Source: Hysterangium stoloniferum
Taxonomy: Eukaryota > Basidiomycota > Agaricomycetes > Hysterangiales > Hysterangiaceae
DNA length: 64,000 bases
Reading direction: 5' to 3'
NCBI GenBank assembly: GCA_015178975.1
Contig: WHVD01000113.1
Span: 62,001-126,000, forward strand
Position 1 is the stretch's first letter; each line of letters opens with the position of its first letter. The notes under the pieces are model-generated. The model had not been told where the DNA came from. It made no database searches and saw only the letters and a program-made list of their open reading frames with translations. Made by a program: the position numbers and the translations under genes. Below are positions 1 through 15,144 of this stretch, one piece after another.

Positions 1-224
1 GTTCATCTACCTGAACACTCTCAATAATTACCTCTGTGTGAGCAACCCTATGCTAGACCAAGGACAGTCATGCTTGGATAGCCGATTGCAAGTATCTTCA
101 ATATGACCTGTTAGTGGGACAATTCACCTTTAATTCAAAGTATTGCAACAACAAGTGACACAATACATTGCCATTAGTCGCCGGCTCAAGAACTAATTTT
201 GCTATGAATTATAGTATTGTAATC

Positions 225-575
225 CTGGCTGTCTTACGACAGGCACATACTTGGTCACTCTTCCATTATCTACCCAATCCTCCATTGTCTGTCCAACCTC
301 TCCACTCTGACCGGATCGTTCACTTCTCTATTCTCTCACCACAATCGCAATATCAATGCTTTCCCTTTTGTTCTTTATATACCTTTTATATCGCCTCCTC
401 ATTGTTCCATAAAATATATATTAACCATCAAACAACATACTTACTCTGGAGACTAGCTTCACCACTTGGATTTCTCATACTCTACCTTTTCAATCAAGTC
501 AACTTAGTCTTGTCTGTATAGACTGAGTGAAGTTGACGCAACAACCTTTCAACTATAGTAAGATTGATGGGAAAT
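225..575. repeat. LTR-like dispersed repeat, copy 1
   Basis: This stretch resembles 21430-21812 in the same orientation. The clearest match is the shared end: AACTTAGTCTTGTCTGTATA here and AACTTAGTCCTGTCTGTGTT there, each followed by a gactgagtgaag/gaccgagtgagg block and a CAACA-type end. The upstream half is pyrimidine-rich and diverged. Position next to a Ty3 fragment, and the insertion of the second copy inside an NLR-like segment, fit an old LTR, but I could not define TG/CA ends or a target duplication. The ORF across it has no recognisable domain. Confidence 0.4.
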
Positions 576-951
576 AAGATAAGTTCATTCCCTGTCCCAT
601 CTGTCCAAAGAACTACACCATAGCCATCTCACCACCACCACCACTCCCAGTAGCAACTAATGCATTTTGACAATGGCCGGTAGGGAATGATTGTGAATAG
701 AGCAGTGTTGGTGATTGGGAGGGAGGGGTTTTGGAGAAGGGGGGCAGCAGATTTAGCAGGGTGAGAATGTAGAATGCAATTAAGGGTGAGAGATCTAGAA
801 TGGGAGGAAGGGGGAAACAGTGGCAAGACAGATAAAATTAACAACATTGTTCAGAATCAACTGAATATGAACTGGAATAGACTAGGGAAATAAGTACATA
901 CTAATAAATGCTCACCACAATAACTGTCCTAAAGAGGAGTCTCACCCATGG
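576..951. other. No gene recognised; low-complexity stretch
   Basis: Between the LTR-like repeat and the Ty3 fragment I see a CCACCA run near 630 and purine-rich sequence with GGGAGG-type motifs. No conserved coding segment is visible on either strand. Confidence 0.5.
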
Positions 952-1244
952 GATGGGACTCCATGCTTGGAAAATACATGGATGATAAAATGCTCCACTA
1001 ACTGCATGGATATGATGGTATCATGTGTAGGGATGAAAATACCTTGTTTTGAGAATCTGGCAACAATGACTAGAATGGTAGAAAAGCCTTCAGAGTCTGG
1101 TAGGTGTTCAATGGAATCCATAGAGATGGAATTCCATGGGTGTTCTGGTACTGGAAGTTGTTTCAGAAGGCCATAAGGCTTGCAATGCTGTGATTTGGAG
1201 CATGGACAAGTAATGCAAGATTTACAATAGTGCTTAATGAAATC

Positions 1245-1500
1245 TCAGAGTCTGGGCCAAGTGTATTCTCTTCTTATTAATGATAGTGTTTTGTTGAATC
1301 CAAAATGTCTCAAGAGTGGATGGTCATGTTTGGACTGGAGAATCCTGAGGTGGCCAGTGGAGTCTGGTACATAAATGTGATTGTCAAGTCTAATGAAACC
1401 ACGTTGGTCAAGAGACCACTGGGGTTGACCAGGGTCCACAGGATTGTCAAGGTGTGCTTTGGTTATTAGATCTAGTGGAATTGCTAATAGAATATCTTGA
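1245..1500 (-). pseudogene. Ty3 integrase N-terminal zinc-finger remnant
   Basis: The minus strand encodes a segment equivalent to the HHCC zinc-binding region of the integrase at 31475-31927. It keeps the sequence around NKTLSLIRREYTWP, the DQRGFIRLDNHIYVPDS block, and a His-x-His spacing reduced to HDHPLLRHFG. The following CxxC half is past a lesion. In a working element this domain sits in front of the DDE integrase core. Here the frame is broken and the downstream core is absent. Confidence 0.75.
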
Positions 1501-2230
1501 TGTAGTCTATAATGATCATTCCACAGATGATGGGATGGATAAGAAAAGTCATGCAGACTGATGCAGTAAGCTGTTGATTTGTGAAAATGGGTTTCAGATT
1601 ATGCGGGTTTACTGTGGCATAGTCATTGCTCCCCTTTTTAGGATAGATGTCCCATCATCTAGTCAAAGTGTCAGGTTTGCTGCTGAGGTGGCCAGGTTGA
1701 AAATGGATAATCATATTAAAGGCTGATAAGGAAGGCTATGGGTGCCATGGAGGCCATGTCAGATACAGTTATCTTGGGCATCATGGGTGTCCAGAAAATA
1801 ATACTGTTTGATACCCAGTCAATCAACGGATTGTATGAGATAAGCCAGTTATGTCTGAGGACAACTGAGCAACTTGAGTCTAACTGTCACATAGAAAGTG
1901 ACCAACTGGGATGTTCCACGTGGGAACCAGATGGATAAGTCGCAAGCTTGGGTGATAACTGAATTGCTTGTGCCATCAAAAAGTTAGAGTCCAACCAGAT
2001 TTATCAGATAGGTTGATAACAGATTTTTTGTATGAATTTTGTTTCTAAAAAAAAATGAGTCGAGCCAGAATCTATGAGTGCTGAGAAAATGAATTTCGGA
2101 ATCACATTAGATATAAGTTTAATAAAAAATGAGTCAGAGCTCAAAAGAGTGGATATGTTGAGATGAGTAAACTCATAAATGCATGGAGAGGCAATGCAAC
2201 CCCCAACCCATGTAGAGTCCATGGGGTTGC

Positions 2231-2990
2231 TTACTCTTTTTTTGGATTGGAAGCCAGTTTGTCCATCGATGGGGATTCTGTGGAGGAAATCTTGGCTGTA
2301 TGACCTTTTTCAGAGTTTGCTTTCACCAACGGATATTCTGGAACTCGATCACTGGATTTTCTGCACAAAAGACAAAGGCTGTTGTCCATACAACACTGCC
2401 TTTCTTGTGAGGTAAGTTTGGCATCAGGTCCAAGCTTGCCTGTAAAGTCAGGTTTTCTGGTTTGCTTGCCAGATTGCTGACCTTTGTTGTTGTTATTGTT
2501 GTTGTTGGAAGACTTTTTATTGTTCTTCTGGTCAGAGTGCACGGAGTTTTGGTTCCTGGTAGATGGGGTGTTATTGTTGGGCTTGTTGATTTTGTCCATG
2601 GAGGTCTCATAGGCAACTTCCACATGACATTCCCAATAGTATGCATCTATGTTCTGAGCCTTGAGGCACATATGGGACAATGTTTTGGGTTTACCATCTT
2701 CACCTTTTGAGACTTTGTCCTTGAGGTGGGATGGCAGACTGGCATACAACTGGTGGCAGGGAGTGGGATTGCCCCATTGATAACAAGCTGCAAGATTGTT
2801 GAATTGGACAATGTAGTTTGTGATACACTGGCTGTCCTTCATGCAAAGATTGGTGAGGCTATTCTCAGCTTCTCCAGTTGGGTCATACATGCCAAATTTT
2901 GTTTCTAGCTCTTCAACAAAAGCATTTTAATCTTCAAGCCAGGCTGGCTCTTCTTTGGAAAGTCCACTAAAAGCCAGTTCAAATCATTTC
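2231..2990 (-). pseudogene. Ty3 gag remnant
   Basis: The minus-strand ORF of 219 codons corresponds to the second half of the gag at 34172-35131: a capsid-type segment with SLTNLCMKDSQCI, an Asn-rich linker and a zinc-knuckle position. The CCHC knuckle that is intact in the large element (CLLCGKPSHRVLEC) has become CLLCRKSSDRVPEY here, losing the His and the last Cys. These changes are compatible with G/C-to-A/T transitions. The N-terminal third of gag is missing, and upstream homology stops near 3025. Confidence 0.8.
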
Positions 2991-3135
2991 AACACAGATC
3001 CCAAGAGGGATGAGAGTGCATAATTAGAGGCAATCGATGAAGTGATGGTTGTAGGTCAATGTAAGTGTATGTGGTAATGCGACCAGGATACAACCAAACA
3101 CGATTACATAGGCATCTAATTCCTATACTTTCTTC

Positions 3136-4752
3136 TTCTTGTGCGAATTTTTTGCGGGTACCACATCTACTGCATTCCGTGTCCACTGACGCAATGATTT
3201 TACATCTGCGACTTCAACCAGAGAACATTTTTAACCACAAAAGACAAAGGGTCAGATACGTAACCATGCCTGAAATGGTTAGAGACATACCATTCCCCAT
3301 GGGCCTTCCATGTTCTTCTTTTGCTGACCTTCCTTAACTTTATTTTTATATTCTTTGGCGATCGCACCCAACAGTGCATGGCAGCATTTCGACAGTTCCT
3401 AGGGCATCCGACTCTTAAAGAACCAATCAAACCGGAAATCCGGGGACTCGGTGATGTCCTTCTTAATACGGTCATACATGTCTGGGCTCTTCAATCCATC
3501 ATAGTTCAGCTGGCAAAGAAGGTAAATCCTATTCTTCATCGTATACATTTCCTTTCGCAATGGGGTAGTTGTTAGAATTTGCGGGTTCAAAATATGCTTG
3601 ACTCAGTTTGGGTAGAAAGAACATGTTGCAAACATATGAAGTGTACAGTACAAGTACCTAGTTTAAGTACCTACTACCGGTAATACTATACCCGGTTACC
3701 CATCAATCACATGCTACATTGTTCGCAAACCCAAAAAATCTAATAGTAGTTGAGCTCTAGTTCTTGCATTGGGAACTGGACTGATTTAATCTTTTCATCC
3801 AGGAGCACTTCCAGGTTATCTTGCTTTTCACAGCGGGCTTCACCTTCGAGAATGCGTTGCTCGATACGTTGAAAATCTAAAAGTATGGAGTCAGCTATGC
3901 CATGGGATCGAAAATGTGCAATGATATTCCTACCTTCCAACGCGCCATCGCTTCCAGAAGACTTTAACATATGCTTTCACTTCCTCCGCAGTCTTATGCT
4001 GGATCTCCTCAGTAAGCACCTCATCTGGCGCATCCCTGCATGAAGCCACCCATCAGAGTTCGAAGAGAGAAATAATGGCAAATCATAAGAGCCCTACCGT
4101 CCATGTGCCTCAACAGCTTTCACAAACTGCTGGAAGTTACGCTTACTCCAATTGTCGAAGCCATGTCAGCTAAGTTCTTCCTTACCAGCAATTTCTTCCT
4201 CCGTTAATGGTTCAGCTAGAGATGTGTGCCATGGTCAGTTTATTATAAGCACAAATTTGAGATAAGAAAGCAGACCATTGTCAATGGTGGTCTGTTTAGC
4301 TGCACGCTCAGCCTCGAGCATTTCCGGCGCCTCATCCTCATTTTGAGGGTCCTGAAGCGGTACCTGATACTTATGCACATGCTTAAGGAACCAAATTTAC
4401 TGGTAAGTTACGCGGTTCACGATCTCAACCCATCTTACCTTGAAAGCATTCGCTTCATGGTCTTGCAGCGCTTCAAACTCCCAAGGATAGAATTGGTAAT
4501 CCTGACTACGGGATGCCGGAGAGTAAGTTGAATGCGATGGTATATTAGTTGAACACCTACACCGTGACTTGCTTTGGAGGTCGCAGTTGCTTAGGTGCCT
4601 TCTCGGTCTTCAGGCCAATGGGCGTTGCTTTTTTATCATACCCATCAATGGAGTAGTTTCCTTTCCGTTCTCGCTTGGAGGGCTGATTTGTTCTAGGATT
4701 AAAGATGGCAATGTAAGCAAGGTGACTCTTGGACACATGTGTAACTGACATG
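3136..4752 (-). pseudogene. iswi: ISWI chromatin remodeller, C-terminal fragment (copy 3)
   Basis: Read on the minus strand, this encodes the C-terminal half of an ISWI ATPase: the HAND-domain end ([17 protein letters not shown]), a SANT-like segment, a linker helix (RIEQRILEGEARCEKQDN) and the SLIDE region (SPDFRFDWFFKS). The final exon ends in a Lys-rich tail with a stop near 3136. It is colinear with the copies at 5.4-10.2 kb and 43.2-48.2 kb but in opposite orientation, with no helicase part. Lesions include a ~174-bp insertion inside the SLIDE exon (separate entry) and frame breaks around the HAND segment. In yeast and animals the HAND-SANT-SLIDE module of ISWI contacts linker DNA and histone tails; this fragment cannot make a working protein. 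Confidence 0.88.
3572..3745. mobile_element. Short TIR element (MITE) inside ISWI copy 3
   Basis: An AT-rich insert of about 174 bp interrupts the ISWI exon exactly where copies 1 and 2 are continuous (before the residues PIAKGKVY). The direct repeat GTAGTTG flanks it (3565-3571 and 3746-3752). Its ends form an imperfect inverted repeat: TTAGAATTTGCGGGTTC at the left and the complement TTAGATTTTTTGGGTTTG at the right. No coding capacity. The uninterrupted paralogues serve as empty sites, so the insertion itself is well supported; the superfamily is not. Confidence 0.7.
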
Positions 4753-4761
4753 ACTCCACTA

Positions 4762-4837
4762 TCCGCCTTTGCGTGCGCTCGCCCACTCTCGGTCCCCGAC
4801 CCCTTGGCTCGACACTTGACTTATCCTTCATTTCCGC
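4762..4837 (+). repeat. Fragment of the 723-bp LTR family
   Basis: About 75 bp match, in the same orientation, the internal part of the solo LTR at 36809-37531 (near 37290-37370). Shared runs include GCGTGCGCTCGCCCACTCTC and GACCCCTTGG. It abuts the 5' edge of ISWI copy 3, so the LTR piece may mark the breakpoint at which that gene was cut. Confidence 0.75.
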
Positions 4838-5399
4838 AATGTTGGAAATCGATTAATGGCTATGTTTCTTTACAGATTTTTTACAGAGGGCTTCACTTCT
4901 GATTGCTGTGCCAATTGCCTGGGCATACTACCAGCATTGCTTTAGCCTCCTTAAGCTCATGTTATGATCTCCAATTGGCTGCCTGTTCTTTGGTACATGT
5001 GTTTGTCTTCCGCTTGATCAGATCAAAGGTTGGCGCCAGCTGGCGTTGAGTTTTATTCAGACGTAAAATGGAGGATGAATCGATAATAAAGATATACACC
5101 ATCCTGACGGAAATGATAGGCGATGGTGCTTGACAGCAATATCTCGCAGCCTTTGGTTCTTATTAATGTGCAGCAACAGAGAGAAACTAAATACAATTTA
5201 GTTGTACAAAAAATCACATAGACATGCCGTAATCCTTCAAGATCCCCCGGATTGTCAATAATGATCTGTTTGTGGCGAACTTGATAATAGACTTCACCTC
5301 ATTTGGGTGGCAATGTTTGGACCTGATATCCAGGAGCCCTCAAACAAAGCCTGATATCAAGTGGGAGATGAAGTAGTATTGCCATGCACCTTCTGTTAA
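4838..5399. other. No gene recognised
   Basis: This interval between two ISWI pseudogenes holds mixed-composition sequence without a conserved ORF on either strand. I see no LTR ends or tandem repeat. Confidence 0.5.
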
Positions 5400-10235
<4,836 letters not shown>

Positions 10236-12427
10236 TGTGTCGGAAAAATCCGAAAATCCTGATCAGGCCTGTCGGCCTGGCTAGATCCCGACTTACCTGA
10301 TGCCGGCTGCTCAAGTCCTAATCATGCCTGGTGCACCAAGTATCAGGCCAGCAGTGCTCGGCACAGGCCGGCACAGACGCTTGGCAGTCTGACTAAGATC
10401 TGTGCAGACGCTGGCTCGGCGTCAGGGGCCTGCCCTCAGTGACGATCTGCATTCCACCATCGTCTTGCTGCATGGACATCGACGGACGATCCAGCAGGGA
10501 AACCTGCTGGCCTTGCAGCACGACCCAACATTGGGTCTCAAGATCCTCGGATTGTCGATGCACGCGTAAGACGGCACGCATTCATTCTCTTATCACTCCC
10601 TTTGGCCCAGGCTCAGTAGTTGAACACGGCGGCAGGTAAACACTATGCTAATAGCAGTAAGGCACCCAGTTACGTTCTGGGCTACAGGGGTTTCGCGGCC
10701 ACTCTCCTTGCGGCGCTTGAGTCTTGGGGTTGTTCGTCGTGCTGGTTTTGCTACAAGAGCTTGTGGGTAGTTAGGGATGTCGAGGATGGTCTTGGAGGTA
10801 GGATGTGGCCTGCGGGTCACTATGTTCCCCAGACGACCGATGCGCCTGAAGATTCAGTTGATGGTTGGATGCAGACGGAGAGCATTGAGAATGAAGATAT
10901 TGTTTTGTTCCTTACGTTGGGTGTGTTTGTAGAAGTCGCCAGCATCGCACACCCCATTCCGTTCGGCGTCGAACAAGAAGCGGCATTTGGGGTCTCACGT
11001 CGCGCCTTTCGCGTCTCATCTCACTACCGCATCCAGCGCCAATTTCAGCACCGACACCGCAACACGCCGCCCCCGCTTCCCAGAACGCTTCCGCCGCCTT
11101 GATCTGCATCACGCCGTCCCTCCCGTCACTGCACTCCCGGCCGTCCAGCCCATCCGCGTCGCCACCCCACACGAGCACCGGCACTGCAACTAGCACTATG
11201 TCCTCCCATGCCCGCTCAGCCTCCAGCAGCTCGGTTCCCGCCACCCGCATCCGCTCAGCATCGCCGCACCTGCCTGTCTCGTTCGGCCACAGCTACAGCC
11301 ACAGCCAACACAACCCCGCCGCGTCGACATCGACCCTCTCGCTCTCCTCGCGCATCTCGGCGCCGCTGCCGTATACGCTGACGCGGACGGCGTTCCAGTA
11401 GCCGTCGAGCGGGCCGACGGTGGAGCAGATGCTCTTCATCAGCTCGCAGGAGTCAGTAGGCCGGTCTGGGGTGCGGGAGAGAAGACGCTTCATTCTGATG
11501 ATATGTCCGGGGACACATCGCTTGCATCGATCATGGATGCATCTATCTCGACTCCCGAAACGACATTTACAGTCGGACACCCTCCTCCTGACGTCAGCAA
11601 GGACACGCCTGTTCCGCTGTCATTGGGGCTTTACATACCCGGCTTGCCTGCTACTACGGCCGCTGCGAAGTCGGCTCCTACGCCGCCGCCGACTCCTCCG
11701 TCACAACACTCACATTCACAGCGGCAGTCATCATCATCGCATCGGTTATCTGTGCCTGTTATTACTGTTGCACCTGCGACACCTGCCACTCCCTTATCGC
11801 CAGTAGCAGGCAGGGGAAATAGGTGGGGACATTGTGTTGTGCTTAATGTCGGGGTGCTAGATTTGAGCTGGCGTAGGCTTCTGCCACTGCACAGCCATCA
11901 GCACCAGCTGCTTTTCCTCACGCACTTGCCGATTCTTTCCGATTTGTAGAATATTGCTGGTAAAAGAACGAGGAGGTGGGTGTTCTGAATGGTGCCTACA
12001 AGTTTTCGTGGATGCAATTGACCATAGCGGAGAGAGAAATGGGATTGAAAGCTATGCAAGTGGCAGGTTAATATCAATGTTTTGGTTATTATTAAATAAT
12101 AGTGAGCCCCTTGTTGATAGTTATCTGGATTAAATAAAGGCATAACCAATGTAAGCTCTGTAGTGTAGTTGTAGTGGTACTTTGTTCATGTATTTTGTAT
12201 TAGTAATCTCCCTTGGTCGCCCATTCAATTCCTGTTTTACACAATTATTATATTTACTATGTATTCCTCTTGGGTGCCTAAAGTACATGTAGTGGAAATG
12301 GGGGACCAGGCTTGGTCCAAGTCTTCAATGGAATCAGGCCTTATCCAGTGGTTGGCAAATCTGACATCTGACTGACCTGCTCAGGCCTGCTCAGGTCTGA
12401 GCAGAGGTTTTCTATTTTTGTGACACA
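10236..12427. mobile_element. 2.2-kb TIR element carrying gene debris
   Basis: ISWI copy 1 loses colinearity with copy 2 at 10235/10236. The foreign block begins TGTGTCGGAAAAATCCGAAA, and the inverted complement of the right end reads TGTGTCACAAAAATAGAAAA, an imperfect terminal inverted repeat. Subterminal regions share CAGGCCTG-type motifs (10265-10375 and 12330-12400). No transposase was recognised, so it would be non-autonomous. The interior is much GC-richer than its surroundings and includes Ser/Pro-rich coding debris. I do not see the lost half of the ISWI gene to the right, so the right border or the target duplication has been altered. The superfamily is unknown. Confidence 0.5.
11080..11850 (+). 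pseudogene. Ser/Pro/Thr-rich protein fragment, frame-broken
   Basis: Plus-strand codons give a GC-rich, low-complexity protein: SSHARSASSSSVPATRIRSA, then a stop at 11399, a short segment with EQMLFISSQESVG, and after a frame change MSGDTSLASIMDASISTPET and a Pro/Ser tract (PTPPPTPPSQHSHS). Codon use and continuity across the frame change suggest one former exon from a host regulatory or cytoskeletal-type disordered protein. No folded domain is visible and I do not recognise the gene. It lies wholly inside the TIR element, so capture is likely. Confidence 0.45.
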
Positions 12428-13262
12428 TGCTATGCTATGCTGTTCACATCCAGACCACACAGATGCCTAAGCATCCCATAAAGGAGTTGCACATGTATCC
12501 ACACTGCATTGTCCCAAATACACTCACTATTAAAGCAGGGGAGAAAATGTCTATATCTTCTGGTAGATCTTATTACATCCTGTGGTTAGCACGTAAGCAT
12601 AATAATGAAATCTCACTTGGATTGGGGGAAAGGAGGACATACTGCTTTGTCAAAGCATTGTGCTGATCTCTCCCTCTGAAAAGACTTGAAAGACTAGGAC
12701 TGGAAATACGAGGAAGTATGAGAAGGAAGATGAGTGTAAGACATAGGACTGGAACACATGTCACGTGAGGACACAATTCTTTTTTTTTTTTTTCTTTTTA
12801 ATATATTTATATACCGCATTGCATAACTAAGATACATAGCGGTTCCATAGCATCATATAGAGCATAGCTGCTATAGTATCTACAAGAGAATCGAGAGGGA
12901 GTAGGCCGGATGCGTCACAGCGAGTGGTGGTTGGTATGATGGTTGAATGAAAAGTGGAAATTTGGGCCAAAGCCCGAGGAAGAGCCCAAGATCCTGCTAG
13001 CAGTCGACGATGGCTGCAGGCACACCAAAGCCTTACATTGCCAGTGCATAAGTGAATGCTGGAGTCAGGGGTGGGTAGGAAGAATAGACCGTTGCCAGGC
13101 TGCGGTCATGGTTAGGAGGTGCCAGTGACGTTCCGCAGGCGATGCTGGTGCGCGGCTGAAGGCTGCTGACTTTGACAGAGCAGTGAATTCAGAGGCTCCC
13201 CAAGCCTGTTCACTGTCATCCGCCTCTCTGCCCTTCCACCATGAGCATGGGGGTCCCAACCC
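12428..13262. other. No gene recognised; T-tract and degraded repeat
   Basis: The right flank of the TIR element is AT-rich sequence with a 15-16-nt T run at about 12779. A short motif CATGTCACGTGAGGACACA at 12757-12775 recurs at 24159-24177 and, with one change, at 13278. That motif marks the edge of the DIRS-like repeat. No ORF with a recognisable domain. Confidence 0.5.
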
Positions 13263-14280
13263 CAGAGGCAGGTGGTGGTCATGTGAGGACACAGTTACAG
13301 GTTACGCCGAAGAATGACTTTTTTTATGTATTTTTGAACATTAATGTTGAATTAAAGTCACTATATGGTACATGTATCTTCTGCTCACAAGTGGATTCTG
13401 GGAAGAGTCTACAGAGCAGAATCTCTATCTCACTCCATTCTGGTGAACAAAATCACATTGTGGTCTAAAGTGGAAGGGGGGTGTGAGCACAGGTGGAAGA
13501 CAGCACCCATTATAGCAGGCCCATGGGGCAGAGCTTAGAAAAGCTGGAGGACTGGGAGAAGTGGTCTGTGAATGTGGCCATGAAAGCCCAATGTTGTTAT
13601 CAGACTGTCACGAATCGAATTTTACTCAATAAAGTTGAATAAACAATTGAAGAATATTCAACAATGTCGAATAAAGATGCCTCATTTGATGAAGTATTAA
13701 TTTGTCCTGTTGATAAAGCATGAGGCAAAGATAGGACACAGAGGCTCACAAATAAATAAGTCAAAGAAAGGCTCGGAAAAAGCTCGACGATTATATAATA
13801 CAATAATAATATAATATAGTACATGATGATAATATGATATCAAAGTGAAATCATCAATGACATCAAACTGAGACAAGTCAAAGATATTTGAGATTGTCGA
13901 AGATATTGTCAAAGAATAGTCGAGTTGGAAGTCAAGTTGGAAATTGAGTTGGAAAGTCGAAGAAATGTCAAAGAAATGTCAAAGAAATATTAAATTGAAT
14001 ATTATCGAAATTTGAGCTTGTACGTTCGTGACACAGACAATGGGTGAATCTCAAGAAAGGTGCAGGTTGATTTGAGCAAAATAACCTTGGATGACCCTTA
14101 AGGCTAAGGTTGAAGGTGATGGAGAACATAAGGGCAAATTAAGAGTGAGAGGTGGCATTAGCAATGGAATCATCTTTAGGAGGAATCCATTCAGATTCAA
14201 AAAGGAAGTCAAGCAAGACCAAGCAATTGATGTAAGACTTCCATTGTGGAAGATGAGCAAATGCAGAGCTTTGTAATAGC
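13263..14280 (-). mobile_element. DIRS-like retroelement debris, copy 1
   Basis: This block is homologous to 24161-24750 (shared runs such as GGACACAGTTACAGGTTACG and TATCTTCTGCTCACAAGTGG). Read on the minus strand it follows an RNase H-like domain (next entry), which suggests the segment between RNase H and recombinase of a DIRS-type element. It is interrupted by a solo LTR at 13606-14033; copy 2 is uninterrupted there. No intact ORF. Confidence 0.55.
13606..14033. mobile_element. 428-bp solo LTR with perfect target duplication
   Basis: The insert starts TGTCACGAATCGAATTTTAC and ends GTACGTTCGTGACA, giving 9-bp inverted ends (TGTCACGAA/TTCGTGACA) of the TG...CA type. CAGAC flanks it on both sides (13601-13605 and 14034-14038). 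The homologous sequence at 24490-24505 passes straight through this point, so it is an empty site. A 5-bp duplication with TG/CA ends and no coding sequence fits a solo LTR left by recombination between two LTRs. The interior has a repeating GTCAAAGAAAT/AAGTTGGAAA motif near 13930-13990. Confidence 0.88.
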
Positions 14281-14510
14281 AGAATGTACATTTTGATTAT
14301 TAGCATGAAATATAACATACTGACCATGGAAATCAGAATCCCAGCATAAAATGACATGAATGATGGCATAAAATTCCTTAACTTGGATGTCAGCTCCTGA
14401 ATGATGATGATGAATCTGACAAGGAAACCATTGATTGCCAGAGACCCTACCTCCACCCTTTGCACCACTTGCATCAGTGAGGATGTGGAGGGTAGGCTGG
14501 GATAAAGTGT
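14140..14510 (-). pseudogene. RNase H-like domain of a DIRS-like retroelement
   Basis: The minus strand reads LTDASGAKGGGRVSG, then DIQVKEFYAIIHVI, FHANNQNVHSA, and further on a segment with PPKDDSIANA. The order DASG, KE, N/D-N and P.K.N.IADA is that of the RNase H domain following the RT of DIRS-type and related retroelements. The third acidic residue appears changed (expected DN, seen NN) and stops interrupt the frame downstream. The domain call is by motif only; a different retroelement class is possible. Confidence 0.5.
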
Positions 14511-15140
14511 CTCACCAAGTAATAGCCTGTAATGCAGGGCAAGTAGGATGGAAATGAGGAAAAGAGAAGGTAAACAGTGTTGAGAAATCAAACAGTGATC
14601 ACATGACGGCTTTCGAGGAAGTGATTATCTGTGAGTAGAATTAAAGGAATCGGGTTACCAGTTAATTCTTGCCCCGTGTGGAGGGTTTAATGTGTCCCGG
14701 CCCGCCATTTGATGAGAAGGTTCGACAGATACATCAGTTTACCTGCAGGTAGACGAGCCTCCATAGTCATGGAATCAAAATTTATGCCTAAGTATTCTAG
14801 GCATATTGACGGTCCCTCAATCTTGATTCTTGAAAGCAAATGTCCAAGGACATTTACTAACCCCCAGCGGGTGGGGGTAGAAGATACACAGGGCGCAGTG
14901 GAGGCGTCACCTGGACATATATTGATACGGGGATCAGAGTTGGCGCAAGTGGGGAATTCCTTTAAGGAGGGAAGAGACGAGCATGGGGAAGCAGGAAGTC
15001 GCCATCAGCGGCGGATGATTCTAGTGGGGGGTCCAACAGGGTTGTACGTTTGGCTCTACGGAGAGAGGAGCAGTGGCTCGGCTCTGCAAGACAAAACAAA
15101 TGATGTGGAAACTTCGGGGGACATGTAAGAGCTGTGAGAA
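14511..15140. other. Unassigned sequence between duplicated blocks
   Basis: This interval is absent from the second copy of the segmental duplication, where 24750 follows directly. It contains two overlapping ORFs on opposite strands with no recognisable domain. Either locus 2 has deleted it or locus 1 gained it. Confidence 0.4.
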
Positions 15141-15144
15141 GATA

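Larger units (their letters stand above)
952..3025 (-). mobile_element. Internally deleted, heavily mutated Ty3/gypsy fragment
   Basis: This is colinear with the large Ty3 element at 28923-36381 and in the same orientation. Its left part (about 952-1728) matches the integrase region near 31355-32145. Then the match jumps to the protease linker near 33680 and continues through gag to about 35000. The whole reverse transcriptase/RNase H segment (about 1.5 kb) is therefore missing at a junction near 1728. No LTR is attached at either end: the left edge is near 952 and the right edge near 3025, where an ISWI fragment begins. Differences from the better copy are mostly G-to-A and C-to-T, creating stops throughout. 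No intact ORF for an element protein remains. Confidence 0.85.

Noticed and set aside
4226..4531. Plus-strand 101-codon ORF
   Set aside because: It is antisense to the SANT and linker exons of ISWI copy 3.
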